A stretch of 64,000 bases of DNA. Source: [Pasteurella] aerogenes. Its GTDB lineage: Bacteria > Pseudomonadota > Gammaproteobacteria > Enterobacterales > Pasteurellaceae. Of this stretch, positions 44,862 to 53,298 are shown in pieces (position 1 is the first letter of the stretch; each line of letters starts with the position of its first letter). Position numbers and translations under genes: made by a program. The notes below the pieces were generated by a model. That model was given only the letters and a program-made list of their open reading frames with translations, made no database searches and was not told the DNA's origin. The DNA lies in assembly GCA_900637275.1 (NCBI GenBank), contig LR134362.1:930001-994000 (forward strand), read 5' to 3'.

Positions 44862-45779
44862 TTATGCGCGCGATAAAAATAACGCTGCCGCACCGCGCAC
44901 GCCACTTGAGTCGCCATATTTGGCTTTTTTAATTACCGGTATTTTGGCACTACGCATTGTGTGTTTAGGCAATGCTTTTGGTAAGGCTTCATATAAATAA
45001 TCAAAGTTGGACAATCCACCGCCTAGTACAATTAAATGTGGATCAAAAATTGTGACAATATTACCAATTGAAATCGCTGCCAATTCAATAAAAAGTTCGA
45101 CAAATTTGACCGCACTTTGCTCACCGGCATAAAAGCGCTCAATAATTTCTTTTGCCGATAACGCCTCACCTTGCAAATCGCGATATAACATTTCAAATCC
45201 GCGACCGGACAGATAATTATCCAAACAAGCGCGATTTCCGCAGCCACATTCATAAATCGGCGCCTTATCCCAACCGAGCAGTTTTAAGGCATGATAATTC
45301 AATTGCATATGCCCCACTTCGCCCGCCATGCCGGATTGACCAGAATGCACCTTACCGTTAATCACCAAGCCGCCGCCAAAACCTGTGCCTAAAATAAACC
45401 CAATCACGCTGGCATATTGCTGATTTTCCTCTGCCCACGCTTCCGACAACGCCATACAATTGGCATCATTTTCCGCCCGCACTTCGCGTCCTAAACGCGC
45501 GGATAAATCCCGCAAGATCGGTTTTTTATCGGCAGCACGAATATTAGTAATTTCCGCAATACCAGTTTCCGGATCCACAAATCCCGGAACACCAAGACCA
45601 ACAGTTCCTTTACAAGCAAATTTCTCATCCGCTTTACGCACCAAATCGACAATGGCATTTAGCCATTCTTCATAATCTTCTTTTGGCGTGGGAACGCGTT
45701 CAGCGTATTGTTTCTCAAGCTGGTCGTTAAAAACAGCTAGCTCGATCTTTGTACCACCAATATCAAAACCGTACAACAT
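44862..45779 (-). CDS. nagK: N-acetyl-D-glucosamine kinase (ROK family)
   Basis: NagK phosphorylates N-acetylglucosamine, for instance from peptidoglycan recycling. The 305-residue protein has the ATP-binding GFDIGGTKIEL, sugar-binding ENDANCMALSEAW, the ROK signature GTGFGGGLV, and a zinc site built from GHMQL plus CGCGNRACLDNYLSGRG. It matches E. coli NagK closely. The frame allows a GTG at 45788, but the ATG at 45777-45779 with AGAGG upstream is the better start. No murein-recycling genes lie next to it. Confidence 0.94.
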   Translation of the reverse strand: MLYGFDIGGTKIELAVFNDQLEKQYAERVPTPKEDYEEWLNAIVDLVRKADEKFACKGTVGLGVPGFVDPETGIAEITNIRAADKKPILRDLSARLGREVRAENDANCMALSEAWAEENQQYASVIGFILGTGFGGGLVINGKVHSGQSGMAGEVGHMQLNYHALKLLGWDKAPIYECGCGNRACLDNYLSGRGFEMLYRDLQGEALSAKEIIERFYAGEQSAVKFVELFIELAAISIGNIVTIFDPHLIVLGGGLSNFDYLYEALPKALPKHTMRSAKIPVIKKAKYGDSSGVRGAAALFLSRA

Positions 45780-45893
45780 AATTATCACCTCTTAAATAAA
45801 AAAATAGCGTACACAATTCGTTATTTTACCGCACTACTCACATTGTGCAATTGTGACATAATACCCAAAAATCGTTTTATTTTAACCGCACTT

Positions 45894-46625
45894 TTACTCA
45901 AGTTCTTTGCGAAAGATCGCCTTTTTAATTAAAAAACTAAAAAGTACGACATAAAAAAACCAAGCAATTAATATTGATACTAAAATATCGATCGGGTAAT
46001 GCATACCAAGACGTAAACGACTTACTAACATTAACAATGCCCAAATCGTCATAAATCTCATTAATATTTGGAATATCCGCTTATTTTTGCCGAATAAATA
46101 ACTAAAACCAACGGCTAACATTAACCAGCTTGCAGCAAAAATAGAATGCCCAGAGGGAAAAGAATAATTCACTTCTTTTATATAATGTGATGTCAACCAA
46201 GACGGGACTTGCGGACGAGTGGAATAATAAGTTCGTACAATTTGCTTGCGTTCGGAGCGATCAAGGCGGTAAAAATTTTCCGTACTGCTCCCCATATCCT
46301 CCATTATTTTTGTCACAAAAGGTCTCGGTTCAGCAAAGATCTGCTTTAATCCCTCCTTAACGCCTTGTGTTATCACTAAGGAAATCACCATGATTAAAAT
46401 CACCACCCTTGCCTGTTTTTTATTATTTAACGAAATGTAATATATCAAGCAAAAAAAAGTGCAAGTGATAAACGCATAAGGCATACTCCCAGTTTGGGTT
46501 AAACCGTATAAGAAATAATCGAATGGACTTAATTTTTCATTACCTTGCCATTGCCAATTTAAGATCCATGTAAAAAGTGGTACACAACCGAGCAACAAAG
46601 TATATAATGACAAACGATTTAACAT
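45894..46625 (-). CDS. pgpB: phosphatidylglycerophosphatase B (PAP2 family)
   Basis: PgpB removes phosphate from phosphatidylglycerophosphate and undecaprenyl diphosphate at the periplasmic face of the inner membrane. The PAP2 motifs are present: KQIFAEPRPF (motif 1), FPSGHSIFAASW (motif 2) and SRLRLGMHYPIDI (motif 3). There are six membrane segments and a periplasmic loop with RTYYSTRPQVPSWL as in E. coli PgpB. Three in-frame starts exist (46664, 46637, 46625), none with a good ribosome site. I choose 46625 because the NWQWQ motif then falls at the E. coli position and room remains for a promoter before the divergent ribA. Confidence 0.9.
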   Translation of the reverse strand: MLNRLSLYTLLLGCVPLFTWILNWQWQGNEKLSPFDYFLYGLTQTGSMPYAFITCTFFCLIYYISLNNKKQARVVILIMVISLVITQGVKEGLKQIFAEPRPFVTKIMEDMGSSTENFYRLDRSERKQIVRTYYSTRPQVPSWLTSHYIKEVNYSFPSGHSIFAASWLMLAVGFSYLFGKNKRIFQILMRFMTIWALLMLVSRLRLGMHYPIDILVSILIAWFFYVVLFSFLIKKAIFRKELE

Positions 46626-46695
46626 ATTTATAACCATTTTAAATAGGAAAGCGTATTCTATCATAATAGAATAAAAAGAAATTAAGGATTTAATT

Positions 46696-47373
46696 ATGGC
46701 AAAAATTCAATTAGTTACTCAAGCCAAGCTCCCAACGGAATTTGGTATTTTTCGTATTGTTGGTTTTGAATTTCCAGATAGCAAAAAAGAACACGTTGCG
46801 TTAGTGATGGGAGATATTAGCGATAAAGAAAACCCCGTGTTAGCCCGCATTCATTCGGAATGTTTAACCGGTGATGCGTTGCACAGTTTAAAATGTGATT
46901 GTGGCTTTCAACTTGCCACTGCCCTGCGTCAAATCAGCGAAGAAGGTCGTGGCGTGCTGATTTATCATCGTGCAGAAGGTCGTGGTATCGGATTAATTAA
47001 TAAAATTCGTGCCTATTCATTGCAAGATCAAGGCATGGACACCATTGAAGCCAATTTAGCTCTCGGCTTTGCCGCTGACGAACGTAATTTCGATGTTTGT
47101 GCCGATATTTTTGAATTATTGGGCGTGGAAAAAGTCCGTTTGCTGACCAATAATCCGGAAAAAATCGAAACCATGAAACGTGCTGGAATTAATGTAGTAG
47201 AACGTGTTCCGCTTAACGTTGGCGAAAATCGTTACAACACTGAATATCTCGACACCAAAGCGAAAAAAATGGGGCATTTTATCGTGCATAACAATCAAAA
47301 ACATTTGATGACTTGCCCACATTGCCAGGAAGAAGTGCCGCAAGATCATAGGGTTCAAGAAAACGAAAAATGA
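46696..47373 (+). CDS. ribA: GTP cyclohydrolase II
   Basis: RibA opens GTP to start riboflavin synthesis. The 225-residue protein has the zinc site Cys in HSECLTGDALHSLKCDCGFQ-like order (read SECLTGDALH then LKCDCGF), catalytic IYHRAEGRGIGL and RLLTNNPEKIETM. It is about 29 residues longer than E. coli RibA; the extra C-terminus carries a CPHC pair (TCPHCQEEVP) of unknown role. The ATG at 46696 has AAGGA upstream. No FMN riboswitch fits in the 31-70 base gap to pgpB. A perfect 17-base-pair terminator follows. Confidence 0.95.
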   Translation: MAKIQLVTQAKLPTEFGIFRIVGFEFPDSKKEHVALVMGDISDKENPVLARIHSECLTGDALHSLKCDCGFQLATALRQISEEGRGVLIYHRAEGRGIGLINKIRAYSLQDQGMDTIEANLALGFAADERNFDVCADIFELLGVEKVRLLTNNPEKIETMKRAGINVVERVPLNVGENRYNTEYLDTKAKKMGHFIVHNNQKHLMTCPHCQEEVPQDHRVQENEK

Positions 47374-47395
47374 TCGTTTGATTTTCACTACAAAT

Positions 47396-47438
47396 AAAAA
47401 GTGCGGTTAAAATTTTTCATTTTTTAACCGCACTTTTT
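47396..47438. terminator. 17-base-pair terminator between ribA and ilvH from paired uptake sequences
   Basis: AAAAAGTGCGGTTAAAA (47396-47412) pairs perfectly with 47422-47438 around a 9-base loop and ends in T on both strands, serving both convergent genes. Confidence 0.85.
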
Positions 47439-47452
47439 TCATGCTCAATGCA

Positions 47453-47944
47453 TTACAGACAATTTTTCTCGCCGCGAGAAAGGCTAATTAAACCAGAACG
47501 AACAATTTCGAGTAATTGACTTTCTTCTTTAACCGCTGCAACAAAAGCATCTAATTTATCTTTAGTTCCAACTAATTGAATAGTATAGGATTTAGTAGTA
47601 ACATCAACAATTTGCCCACGGAAAATTTCAGTCAAGCGTTTTAATTCATCGCGCGAATTGCCTTGTGCTTTCACTTTCACCAACATCACTTCACGCTCGA
47701 CGTGTTCGCAATCGCTTAAATTGATCACTTTAAATACATCAACCAACTTGTGTAATTGCTTTTCAATTTGTTCCAGCACTTGCTCATCACCATAGGCTTC
47801 AATTGTCATGCGCGACAAAGTGGGATCATCTGTCGGCGCCACAGTCAAACTTTCAATATTGAATGCCCGTTGAGAAAATAAGCCTACAACGCGAGATAAT
47901 GCTCCTGATTCATTTTCTAATAATACTGATAAAATTCTACGCAT
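47453..47944 (-). CDS. ilvH: acetolactate synthase small (regulatory) subunit
   Basis: IlvH binds valine and gives feedback control and full activity to the catalytic subunit IlvI. The 163-residue protein has an N-terminal ACT domain (RRILSVLLENESGALSRVVG) and the C-terminal domain with REVMLVKVKAQG. Its ATG overlaps the ilvI stop by one base (TAATG), so translation is coupled. It ends before the shared terminator with ribA. Confidence 0.96.
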   Translation of the reverse strand: MRRILSVLLENESGALSRVVGLFSQRAFNIESLTVAPTDDPTLSRMTIEAYGDEQVLEQIEKQLHKLVDVFKVINLSDCEHVEREVMLVKVKAQGNSRDELKRLTEIFRGQIVDVTTKSYTIQLVGTKDKLDAFVAAVKEESQLLEIVRSGLISLSRGEKNCL

Positions 47945-49662
47945 TATGCATTCTCCGGTTTAGTTAAAATCATCTCATTCATCGCTCCGCCACGTACTTG
48001 CATTGGATAAACGTGTTCGGTTTCGTCCACTTTAATATCCACAAATACCAATTTATCTTTGATACTAAAGGCTTTGGTGAGTTTTTCCTCTAATTCGTCT
48101 AAACTGTCAATTTGGATCCCAACATGTCCATAAGCTTCGGCAATTTTGACAAAATCCGGCAACGAATTCATATAAGATTGCGAGTGACGACCAGAATAAA
48201 TCAAATCTTGCCACTGTTTTACCATGCCAAGGAAACGGTTATTGAGGCTTACGATCACTACTGGAATGCCATATTGTTGTGCAGTGGATAATTCTTGAAT
48301 ATTCATTTGAATACTGCCATCCCCTGTCACACAGACAACCGTTGCATCAGGATGCGCCAGTTTCACGCCCAACGCTGCTGGAAGACCAAATCCCATAGTA
48401 CCAAGCCCGCCGGAATTAATCCAACGACGAGGTTTATCAAACGGATAATGTAAGGCGGCGAACATTTGGTGCTGCCCTACATCAGACGCCACATAAGCAT
48501 TTCCTTTCGTCAAACGGTAAATAGTTTCAATGACGTGTTGCGGTTTAATTTCTTTGCTATTACGATCGAATTCCAAACATTTCACCGCCCGCCATTGTTC
48601 AATTTGTTGCCACCATTCCTCTAAAGAAGATTGTGCTTTGGATAAATCCTCTCCATCCAATAGGGAAAGGAATTCATTTAGCACATTTTCCGCGCTACCA
48701 ACAATCGGAATTGCTGCCGGGACATTTTTGGAAATTGATGTCGGATCCACGTCAATTTGAACCACTTTTGCATTCGGGCAATATTTGGCTAAATTATTGG
48801 TCGTCCGGTCATCAAAACGCACGCCGATCCCTAAAATAAGATCACTTTCGTGCATTGCATTATTCGCTTCATAGGTTCCGTGCATCCCTAACATCCCTAA
48901 GAATTGTTTATCCGTACTCGGATAAGCCCCTAATCCCATCAAAGAAGATGTTACCGGCAAATGCAATTGTTGCGCCAATTGAATAAGTTGTTGGCTACAA
49001 TTAGCATTAATCGCACCACCACCAACAAATAAAATTGGTTTTTTCGCCACTAGCAAGGCTTTTAATGCTTTCTTAATCTGTCCTTTATGCCCTTGTCGTG
49101 TTGGGTTGTAAGAACGCATGGTAATATCCTTAGGATAGGTATAAGGATATTTATTCGCCGGATTGACCACATCTTTCGGCAAGTCAATTACCACCGGTCC
49201 CGGACGACCAGTTGAGGCGATATAAAAGGCTTTTTTGATAATTTCCGGAAGTTCTTCCGTATTTTTCACTAAAAAACTGTGTTTTACCACAGGACGGGAA
49301 ATCCCTACCATATCACATTCTTGGAACGCATCGCGTCCAATTAAACTTGACATTACTTGCCCAGAAAAAACTACCAATGGAATCGAATCCATATAAGCTG
49401 TCGCAATACCGGTAATCGCATTGGTTGCCCCCGGTCCAGATGTCACCAGCACCACCCCGACTTCACCCGTCGAGCGAGCATAACCGTCCGCCATATGAAC
49501 TGCCGCTTGTTCGTGTCTAACAAGAATATGCTCAATACCACCTAAGGTATGAATGGCATCATAAATGTCCAACACGGAACCACCGGGATAACCAAATACA
49601 AACTTTACGCCTTGATCGCGTAAAGATTGTACAACCATTTCTGCACCTGATAGTTTTTTCAT
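47944..49662 (-). CDS. ilvI: acetolactate synthase III large subunit
   Basis: IlvI is the thiamine diphosphate and FAD enzyme that makes acetolactate, the first common step of valine, leucine and isoleucine synthesis. The 572-residue protein has the catalytic Glu in LVRHEQAAVHMADGYAR, FAD region stretches and the ThDP motif GDGSIQMNIQELSTA. The open frame begins at 49686, but I choose the ATG at 49660-49662 (MKKLSGAEMVV) with GAGGTG upstream. The leader region shows no Val/Leu-rich leader peptide, so attenuation like that of E. coli ilvBN or ilvGMEDA is not evident; Lrp control is possible. Confidence 0.96.
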   Translation of the reverse strand: MKKLSGAEMVVQSLRDQGVKFVFGYPGGSVLDIYDAIHTLGGIEHILVRHEQAAVHMADGYARSTGEVGVVLVTSGPGATNAITGIATAYMDSIPLVVFSGQVMSSLIGRDAFQECDMVGISRPVVKHSFLVKNTEELPEIIKKAFYIASTGRPGPVVIDLPKDVVNPANKYPYTYPKDITMRSYNPTRQGHKGQIKKALKALLVAKKPILFVGGGAINANCSQQLIQLAQQLHLPVTSSLMGLGAYPSTDKQFLGMLGMHGTYEANNAMHESDLILGIGVRFDDRTTNNLAKYCPNAKVVQIDVDPTSISKNVPAAIPIVGSAENVLNEFLSLLDGEDLSKAQSSLEEWWQQIEQWRAVKCLEFDRNSKEIKPQHVIETIYRLTKGNAYVASDVGQHQMFAALHYPFDKPRRWINSGGLGTMGFGLPAALGVKLAHPDATVVCVTGDGSIQMNIQELSTAQQYGIPVVIVSLNNRFLGMVKQWQDLIYSGRHSQSYMNSLPDFVKIAEAYGHVGIQIDSLDELEEKLTKAFSIKDKLVFVDIKVDETEHVYPMQVRGGAMNEMILTKPENA

Positions 49663-49865
49663 TTTCACCTCACAAATCCACCGCACTTTTACCTGCGGTC
49701 ATGCTTTAACTTGTTTTTGCTTTCATGTTGTTATTTTTACCTAAATCAAAATTATTTGTCTATCACTATTTTCTTCAAAATCAAGATAAAAATCCAATTT
49801 TAAAAGAATAAAAAACCGAAAATAAAAATTTAACGATATTTTATAAAGATAATTTACTTAAAATA

Positions 49866-49894
49866 CAAAAAAATGCGACTTTATGTCGCATTTT
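49866..49894 (-). terminator. Rho-independent terminator of the lysine-riboswitch transporter gene
   Basis: AAAATGCGAC (49870-49879) pairs with GTCGCATTTT (49885-49894) around TTTAT; the A-run at 49866-49873 gives the T-tract on the minus strand, 54 bases after the stop. Confidence 0.8.
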
Positions 49895-49947
49895 ATAAAA
49901 TAAGTAATATTTAATTTTTTATTTAAATATTTTGAACTAGATCACAA

Positions 49948-51471
49948 TTAACGCTTTTTAAACATGAAAACCAGTAGCACGAGAGAAATCGCAGTGGCAA
50001 TAAAACCAAACAAGCCAGATTGGGTGAAACCCACAACCAAATAGCCAATAATGGTTGCAACAGCTACGGTTAAAGCATAAGGCAATTGCGTTGTCACGTG
50101 ATCCATATGGTTACATTTTGCTCCAGTTGAAGATAAAATCGTGGTATCGGATACCGGTGAACAATGGTCACCACATACCGCACCCGCCATCACCGCAGAT
50201 AAACAAGGTAACATTAATTCCGGTGCAGAATGTGCAGCAATAGCGGCAGCGATTGGAAGCATAATCCCGAACGTCCCCCAGCTGGTTCCGGTCGAAAATG
50301 CCATCACCGCACCAAGAATAAATAACAACGCCGGTAAAATCGCCACCGGTAAACTATCAGAAACTAAACCGGATAAATAGGTTCCTGTTTTGATGTCCCC
50401 CACTACATTATTAATTGTCCAAGCAAAAAACAAAATTAAAATTGCACCAGACATAGATTTCACGCCAACGATCCAAGATTGCACATATTCTTTTATGCTC
50501 ACTTGGCGATCCAGCAAAATACACAGAGTGACCATCAATACCGCAAGCACGCCACCAAAGACTAAGGAAATCCCAACTGTCGTATTTTCAAATGCGCCTA
50601 AAATGGAAAATGCTTTCCCGTCTGCCGCCAATGCTTGACCACCGGTATAAAGCATCATAGCAACAGTTGCCAAAATTAAAGTCACAATAGGTAAAATTAA
50701 ATTTCTTACTCGACCGTCAGCACAGGCATCAATTTCTTCCTTTTCTTGATGTTCTTGTGCCAATCGTTCATGTCTTGCCATAGAACCGAGATCAAAGGAA
50801 AAATACGCCACAAAAAACACCATAATAATGGAGAAAATCGCATAGAAATTCATCGCACTCATCGCCATAAATGCGCCAATTGGCGAATATTCGGTCATGG
50901 CATAAGTGGCTAATAATCCTGAAATTAACGTAATAATATACGCTCCCCAACTGGATACCGGCATCAATACACACATAGGTGCAGCAGTGGAGTCCAAGAT
51001 ATACGCTAATTTAGCACGAGATACTTTGAACTTATCCGTCACTGGACGGGCGATTGCACCTACCGCAAGACTGTGGAAATAATCATCGATAAAGGTCACA
51101 AAAACCAAGGAAGCTGCCATCAACTTTGCACTGCGGCGATCTTTAATCCGTTTTTGCGCCCATTCAGCAAAAGCACGATTACTACCGGAAACGGTTAAAA
51201 GTGCGGTCAAAATTCCTAATAATAATAGGAATAAAATAATATTGATCGTATCGAAATTTAATCCGTCTTCGCTGCTATAAACCAACGAAGAAACGTTATT
51301 AAATAAATAAGTCAATGTATCTTTAATATTAAAATCTGCCAACATTAAGGCGCCAATAATAATACCGATACTTAACGACAAAATGACTTTTCGTGTCACA
51401 ATCGCTAAACACAACGCTAACACGGGAGGTACAATTGACCAAATGGATGTGGAATAATCTACAAGATTCAT
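49948..51471 (-). CDS. lysW: NhaC-superfamily transporter under a lysine riboswitch, probable lysine importer
   Basis: A 507-residue membrane protein with about eleven membrane segments of the NhaC antiporter superfamily; motifs include FVTFIDDYFHSLAVG, STAAPMCVLMPVSSWGAY, FSTGTSWGTFGIMLP and GDHCSPVSDTT. By sequence alone it would be called a Na+/H+ antiporter. However, its leader holds a lysine riboswitch (51576-51742), and NhaC-type proteins behind such elements in gamma-proteobacteria have been predicted as lysine transporters (LysW). I therefore infer lysine uptake, perhaps sodium coupled. The start is the ATG at 51469-51471. Transport has not been shown for this protein. Confidence 0.82.
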   Translation of the reverse strand: MNLVDYSTSIWSIVPPVLALCLAIVTRKVILSLSIGIIIGALMLADFNIKDTLTYLFNNVSSLVYSSEDGLNFDTINIILFLLLLGILTALLTVSGSNRAFAEWAQKRIKDRRSAKLMAASLVFVTFIDDYFHSLAVGAIARPVTDKFKVSRAKLAYILDSTAAPMCVLMPVSSWGAYIITLISGLLATYAMTEYSPIGAFMAMSAMNFYAIFSIIMVFFVAYFSFDLGSMARHERLAQEHQEKEEIDACADGRVRNLILPIVTLILATVAMMLYTGGQALAADGKAFSILGAFENTTVGISLVFGGVLAVLMVTLCILLDRQVSIKEYVQSWIVGVKSMSGAILILFFAWTINNVVGDIKTGTYLSGLVSDSLPVAILPALLFILGAVMAFSTGTSWGTFGIMLPIAAAIAAHSAPELMLPCLSAVMAGAVCGDHCSPVSDTTILSSTGAKCNHMDHVTTQLPYALTVAVATIIGYLVVGFTQSGLFGFIATAISLVLLVFMFKKR

Positions 51472-51575
51472 TATCTGTTCTACCTAAATTTAAGGGAGAA
51501 CCACTGAAGTTAACTATTTTAAAGGTTGATATTTTTTTAAAATAAAGAAGGCAGGCATATCTCACCCAACCTAAC

Positions 51576-51742
51576 CAGTAGCGCTCCATAGTAACCAAAA
51601 ACTATGACAGTGACGCTTCTTTCGAACACGCCCCCAACCAATTAAAATGACTTTTAATTGATTTCGGCAACTATTCCTTTCCTTTTTCGTCATCGTTATC
51701 CACTCAGAAAAACTACTTATAATAATTGCAACCTCTACGTAT
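51576..51742 (-). promoter_or_regulatory. lysine riboswitch (L box)
   Basis: Minus-strand leader of the NhaC-type gene. Conserved L-box parts appear in order: AGAGGTTGC (51728-51736), AGTAG then GGAAAGGAATAG, GCCGAA, TTGGTTGGGGGCG, CACTGTCATAGT (51601-51612) and TATGGAGCGCTACT (51577-51590). The closing P1 helix pairs GTAG (51735-51738) with CTAC (51578-51581). Downstream an AGGTTG/CAACCT helix could form the expression platform before the start codon 105 bases away. Lysine binding would switch the gene off. Confidence 0.88.
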
Positions 51743-51941
51743 GTAGGATGTCGTGCAAGATTACAATAAGACGCCTAAAATTCCAATCACTTTTACACAA
51801 AATAGAAAAATAAAATAGTATCAATGGAAAAAATATTAAAATTCCTCCCAAAATACCGTTTACGCTCTATTATATTTTGGTTATTATTAGAACATTATTT
51901 AAATACATCCCTTCTACCTGTAATCTAACAAGGATATTAAG

Positions 51942-52346
51942 ATGACTGAAGTTTTGAAAACCCTAAATAATATTCGCAGTTTAAGAGCGCTTTCACGCGA
52001 ATTAAGCCTTAGCGATCTAGAAACGATTTTACAAAAAGTACAAACGGTTGTTGAAGAAAAAAGACTTGAAGTACAAGAAGTTGAGCGTCAAGAACAAGAA
52101 CGCCAAGCTCGTATTGAAAAATATAAAGAATTATTAGCACAAGATGGTATTACCGCCGATGAATTAGCGGAAATTCTTGCATCAAAAGCCCCTAGCGTAC
52201 GTAAAAAAAGAGAACCTCGTCCAGCAAAATATCAATATGTAGATAGTGATGGCAAAACCAAAACTTGGACTGGTCAAGGCAGAACGCCACGTTTTATTCA
52301 ACAAGCGTTAAATTCCGGTAAATCCTTATCCGATTTTGAAATTTAA
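51942..52346 (+). CDS. hns: histone-like nucleoid-structuring protein H-NS
   Basis: H-NS binds AT-rich DNA and silences horizontally acquired genes. The 134-residue protein has the N-terminal oligomerisation coiled coil (residues 1-65), a basic linker (KAPSVRKKREPRPAKY) and the DNA-binding domain with the core TWTGQGRTPRF. The ATG at 51942 has AAGGAT upstream. The long AT-rich region before it (shared with the lysine-riboswitch leader) may allow self-control. It is monocistronic, with a good terminator at 52360-52394. Confidence 0.95.
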   Translation: MTEVLKTLNNIRSLRALSRELSLSDLETILQKVQTVVEEKRLEVQEVERQEQERQARIEKYKELLAQDGITADELAEILASKAPSVRKKREPRPAKYQYVDSDGKTKTWTGQGRTPRFIQQALNSGKSLSDFEI

Positions 52347-52359
52347 TTTTATCCATTAT

Positions 52360-52394
52360 AGAACAAAGTCTATGAAATAGATTTTGTTCTTTCT
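52360..52394 (+). terminator. Rho-independent terminator of hns
   Basis: AGAACAAAGTCTA (52360-52372) pairs with TAGATTTTGTTCT (52378-52390) with one G-T wobble, loop TGAAA, then a T-rich tail. Confidence 0.8.
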
Positions 52395-52411
52395 TTATCT
52401 CAAAATAAAAT

Positions 52412-53248
52412 ATGATTGAAAATAAAATATTACTTACTGACTGCCCGGATGATAAAGGGTTAATCGCTAAAATTACCAATATTTGTTATAAGCACCAATT
52501 AAATATTGTGCATAATAGTGAATTTGTGGATTTTAATACCAAACATTTTTTTATGCGTACAGAATTACAAGGTATTTTTAATGAACATACCTTATTAGAA
52601 GATCTAAAATTCAGTTTACCGCAAGGGACCAATTGTCGTTTGGTCAGCACCGCAAAAAAACGTATTGTGATTTTAGTGACCAAAGAAGCGCATTGCATTG
52701 GCGATATTTTAATGAAAACCTATTATGGTGGCTTAGATGTTGAAATCGCAGCGGTGATCGGCAATCATGATACCTTAAAAAGTCTGGTGGAACGTTTTGA
52801 TATTCCTTTCCATTGCGTCAGCCACGAAGGACTAACCCGCGTGGAACATGACCAATTATTAGCAGAAAAAATTGACGAATATGCGCCAGATTATATTGTC
52901 TTGGCAAAATATATGCGCGTATTAAATCCGGAATTTGTATCTCGTTATCCAAACCGCGTGATCAATATTCACCACTCGTTTCTACCCGCTTTTATCGGCG
53001 CCAAACCTTATCAACAAGCCTATGAACGCGGCGTAAAAATTATCGGAGCTACCGCGCATTTTATTAATAATGAGTTGGATCAAGGTCCGATTATTATGCA
53101 AAATGTGATCAACGTGGATCACACTTATAGTGCTGAAGCCATGATGAAAGCCGGTCGAGATGTAGAAAAAACCGTATTAAGTCGCGCCTTGGATTTGGCA
53201 TTACACGATCGCATTTTTGTCTATCAAAATAAAACGATTGTATTATAA
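52412..53248 (+). CDS. purU: formyltetrahydrofolate deformylase
   Basis: PurU hydrolyses 10-formyl-THF to formate and THF, balancing one-carbon units. The 278-residue protein has an N-terminal ACT domain (residues 5-75) and a formyl-transferase-like domain with the catalytic set Asn/His in NIHHSFLPAF and Asp in NELDQGPI. The start MIENKILLTDCPDDKG is the usual one, although its ribosome site is weak. The formate it releases could feed the formate dehydrogenase encoded at 31354-35997 (inference). It shares a bidirectional terminator with hemA. Confidence 0.95.
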   Translation: MIENKILLTDCPDDKGLIAKITNICYKHQLNIVHNSEFVDFNTKHFFMRTELQGIFNEHTLLEDLKFSLPQGTNCRLVSTAKKRIVILVTKEAHCIGDILMKTYYGGLDVEIAAVIGNHDTLKSLVERFDIPFHCVSHEGLTRVEHDQLLAEKIDEYAPDYIVLAKYMRVLNPEFVSRYPNRVINIHHSFLPAFIGAKPYQQAYERGVKIIGATAHFINNELDQGPIIMQNVINVDHTYSAEAMMKAGRDVEKTVLSRALDLALHDRIFVYQNKTIVL

Positions 53249-53276
53249 AAAATGGCGGAATTTACTCCGCCATTTT
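53249..53276. terminator. bidirectional terminator between purU and hemA
   Basis: AAAATGGCGGA (53249-53259) pairs perfectly with TCCGCCATTTT (53266-53276) around a six-base loop, with A and T runs on both sides. Confidence 0.85.
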
Positions 53277-53298
53277 CATACAGCCTGTTTCGCTTAAA

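Noticed and set aside
46626..46695. FMN riboswitch before ribA
   Set aside because: The gap to pgpB is at most 70 bases, too short, and no RFN motif is seen.
49663..49710. Possible leader peptide MTAGKSAVDL with a hairpin (ACCGCA/TGCGGT) just before ilvI
   Set aside because: The peptide is not rich in valine, leucine or isoleucine and no antiterminator structure is visible; the hairpin arm is partly an uptake sequence. Not called as an attenuator.
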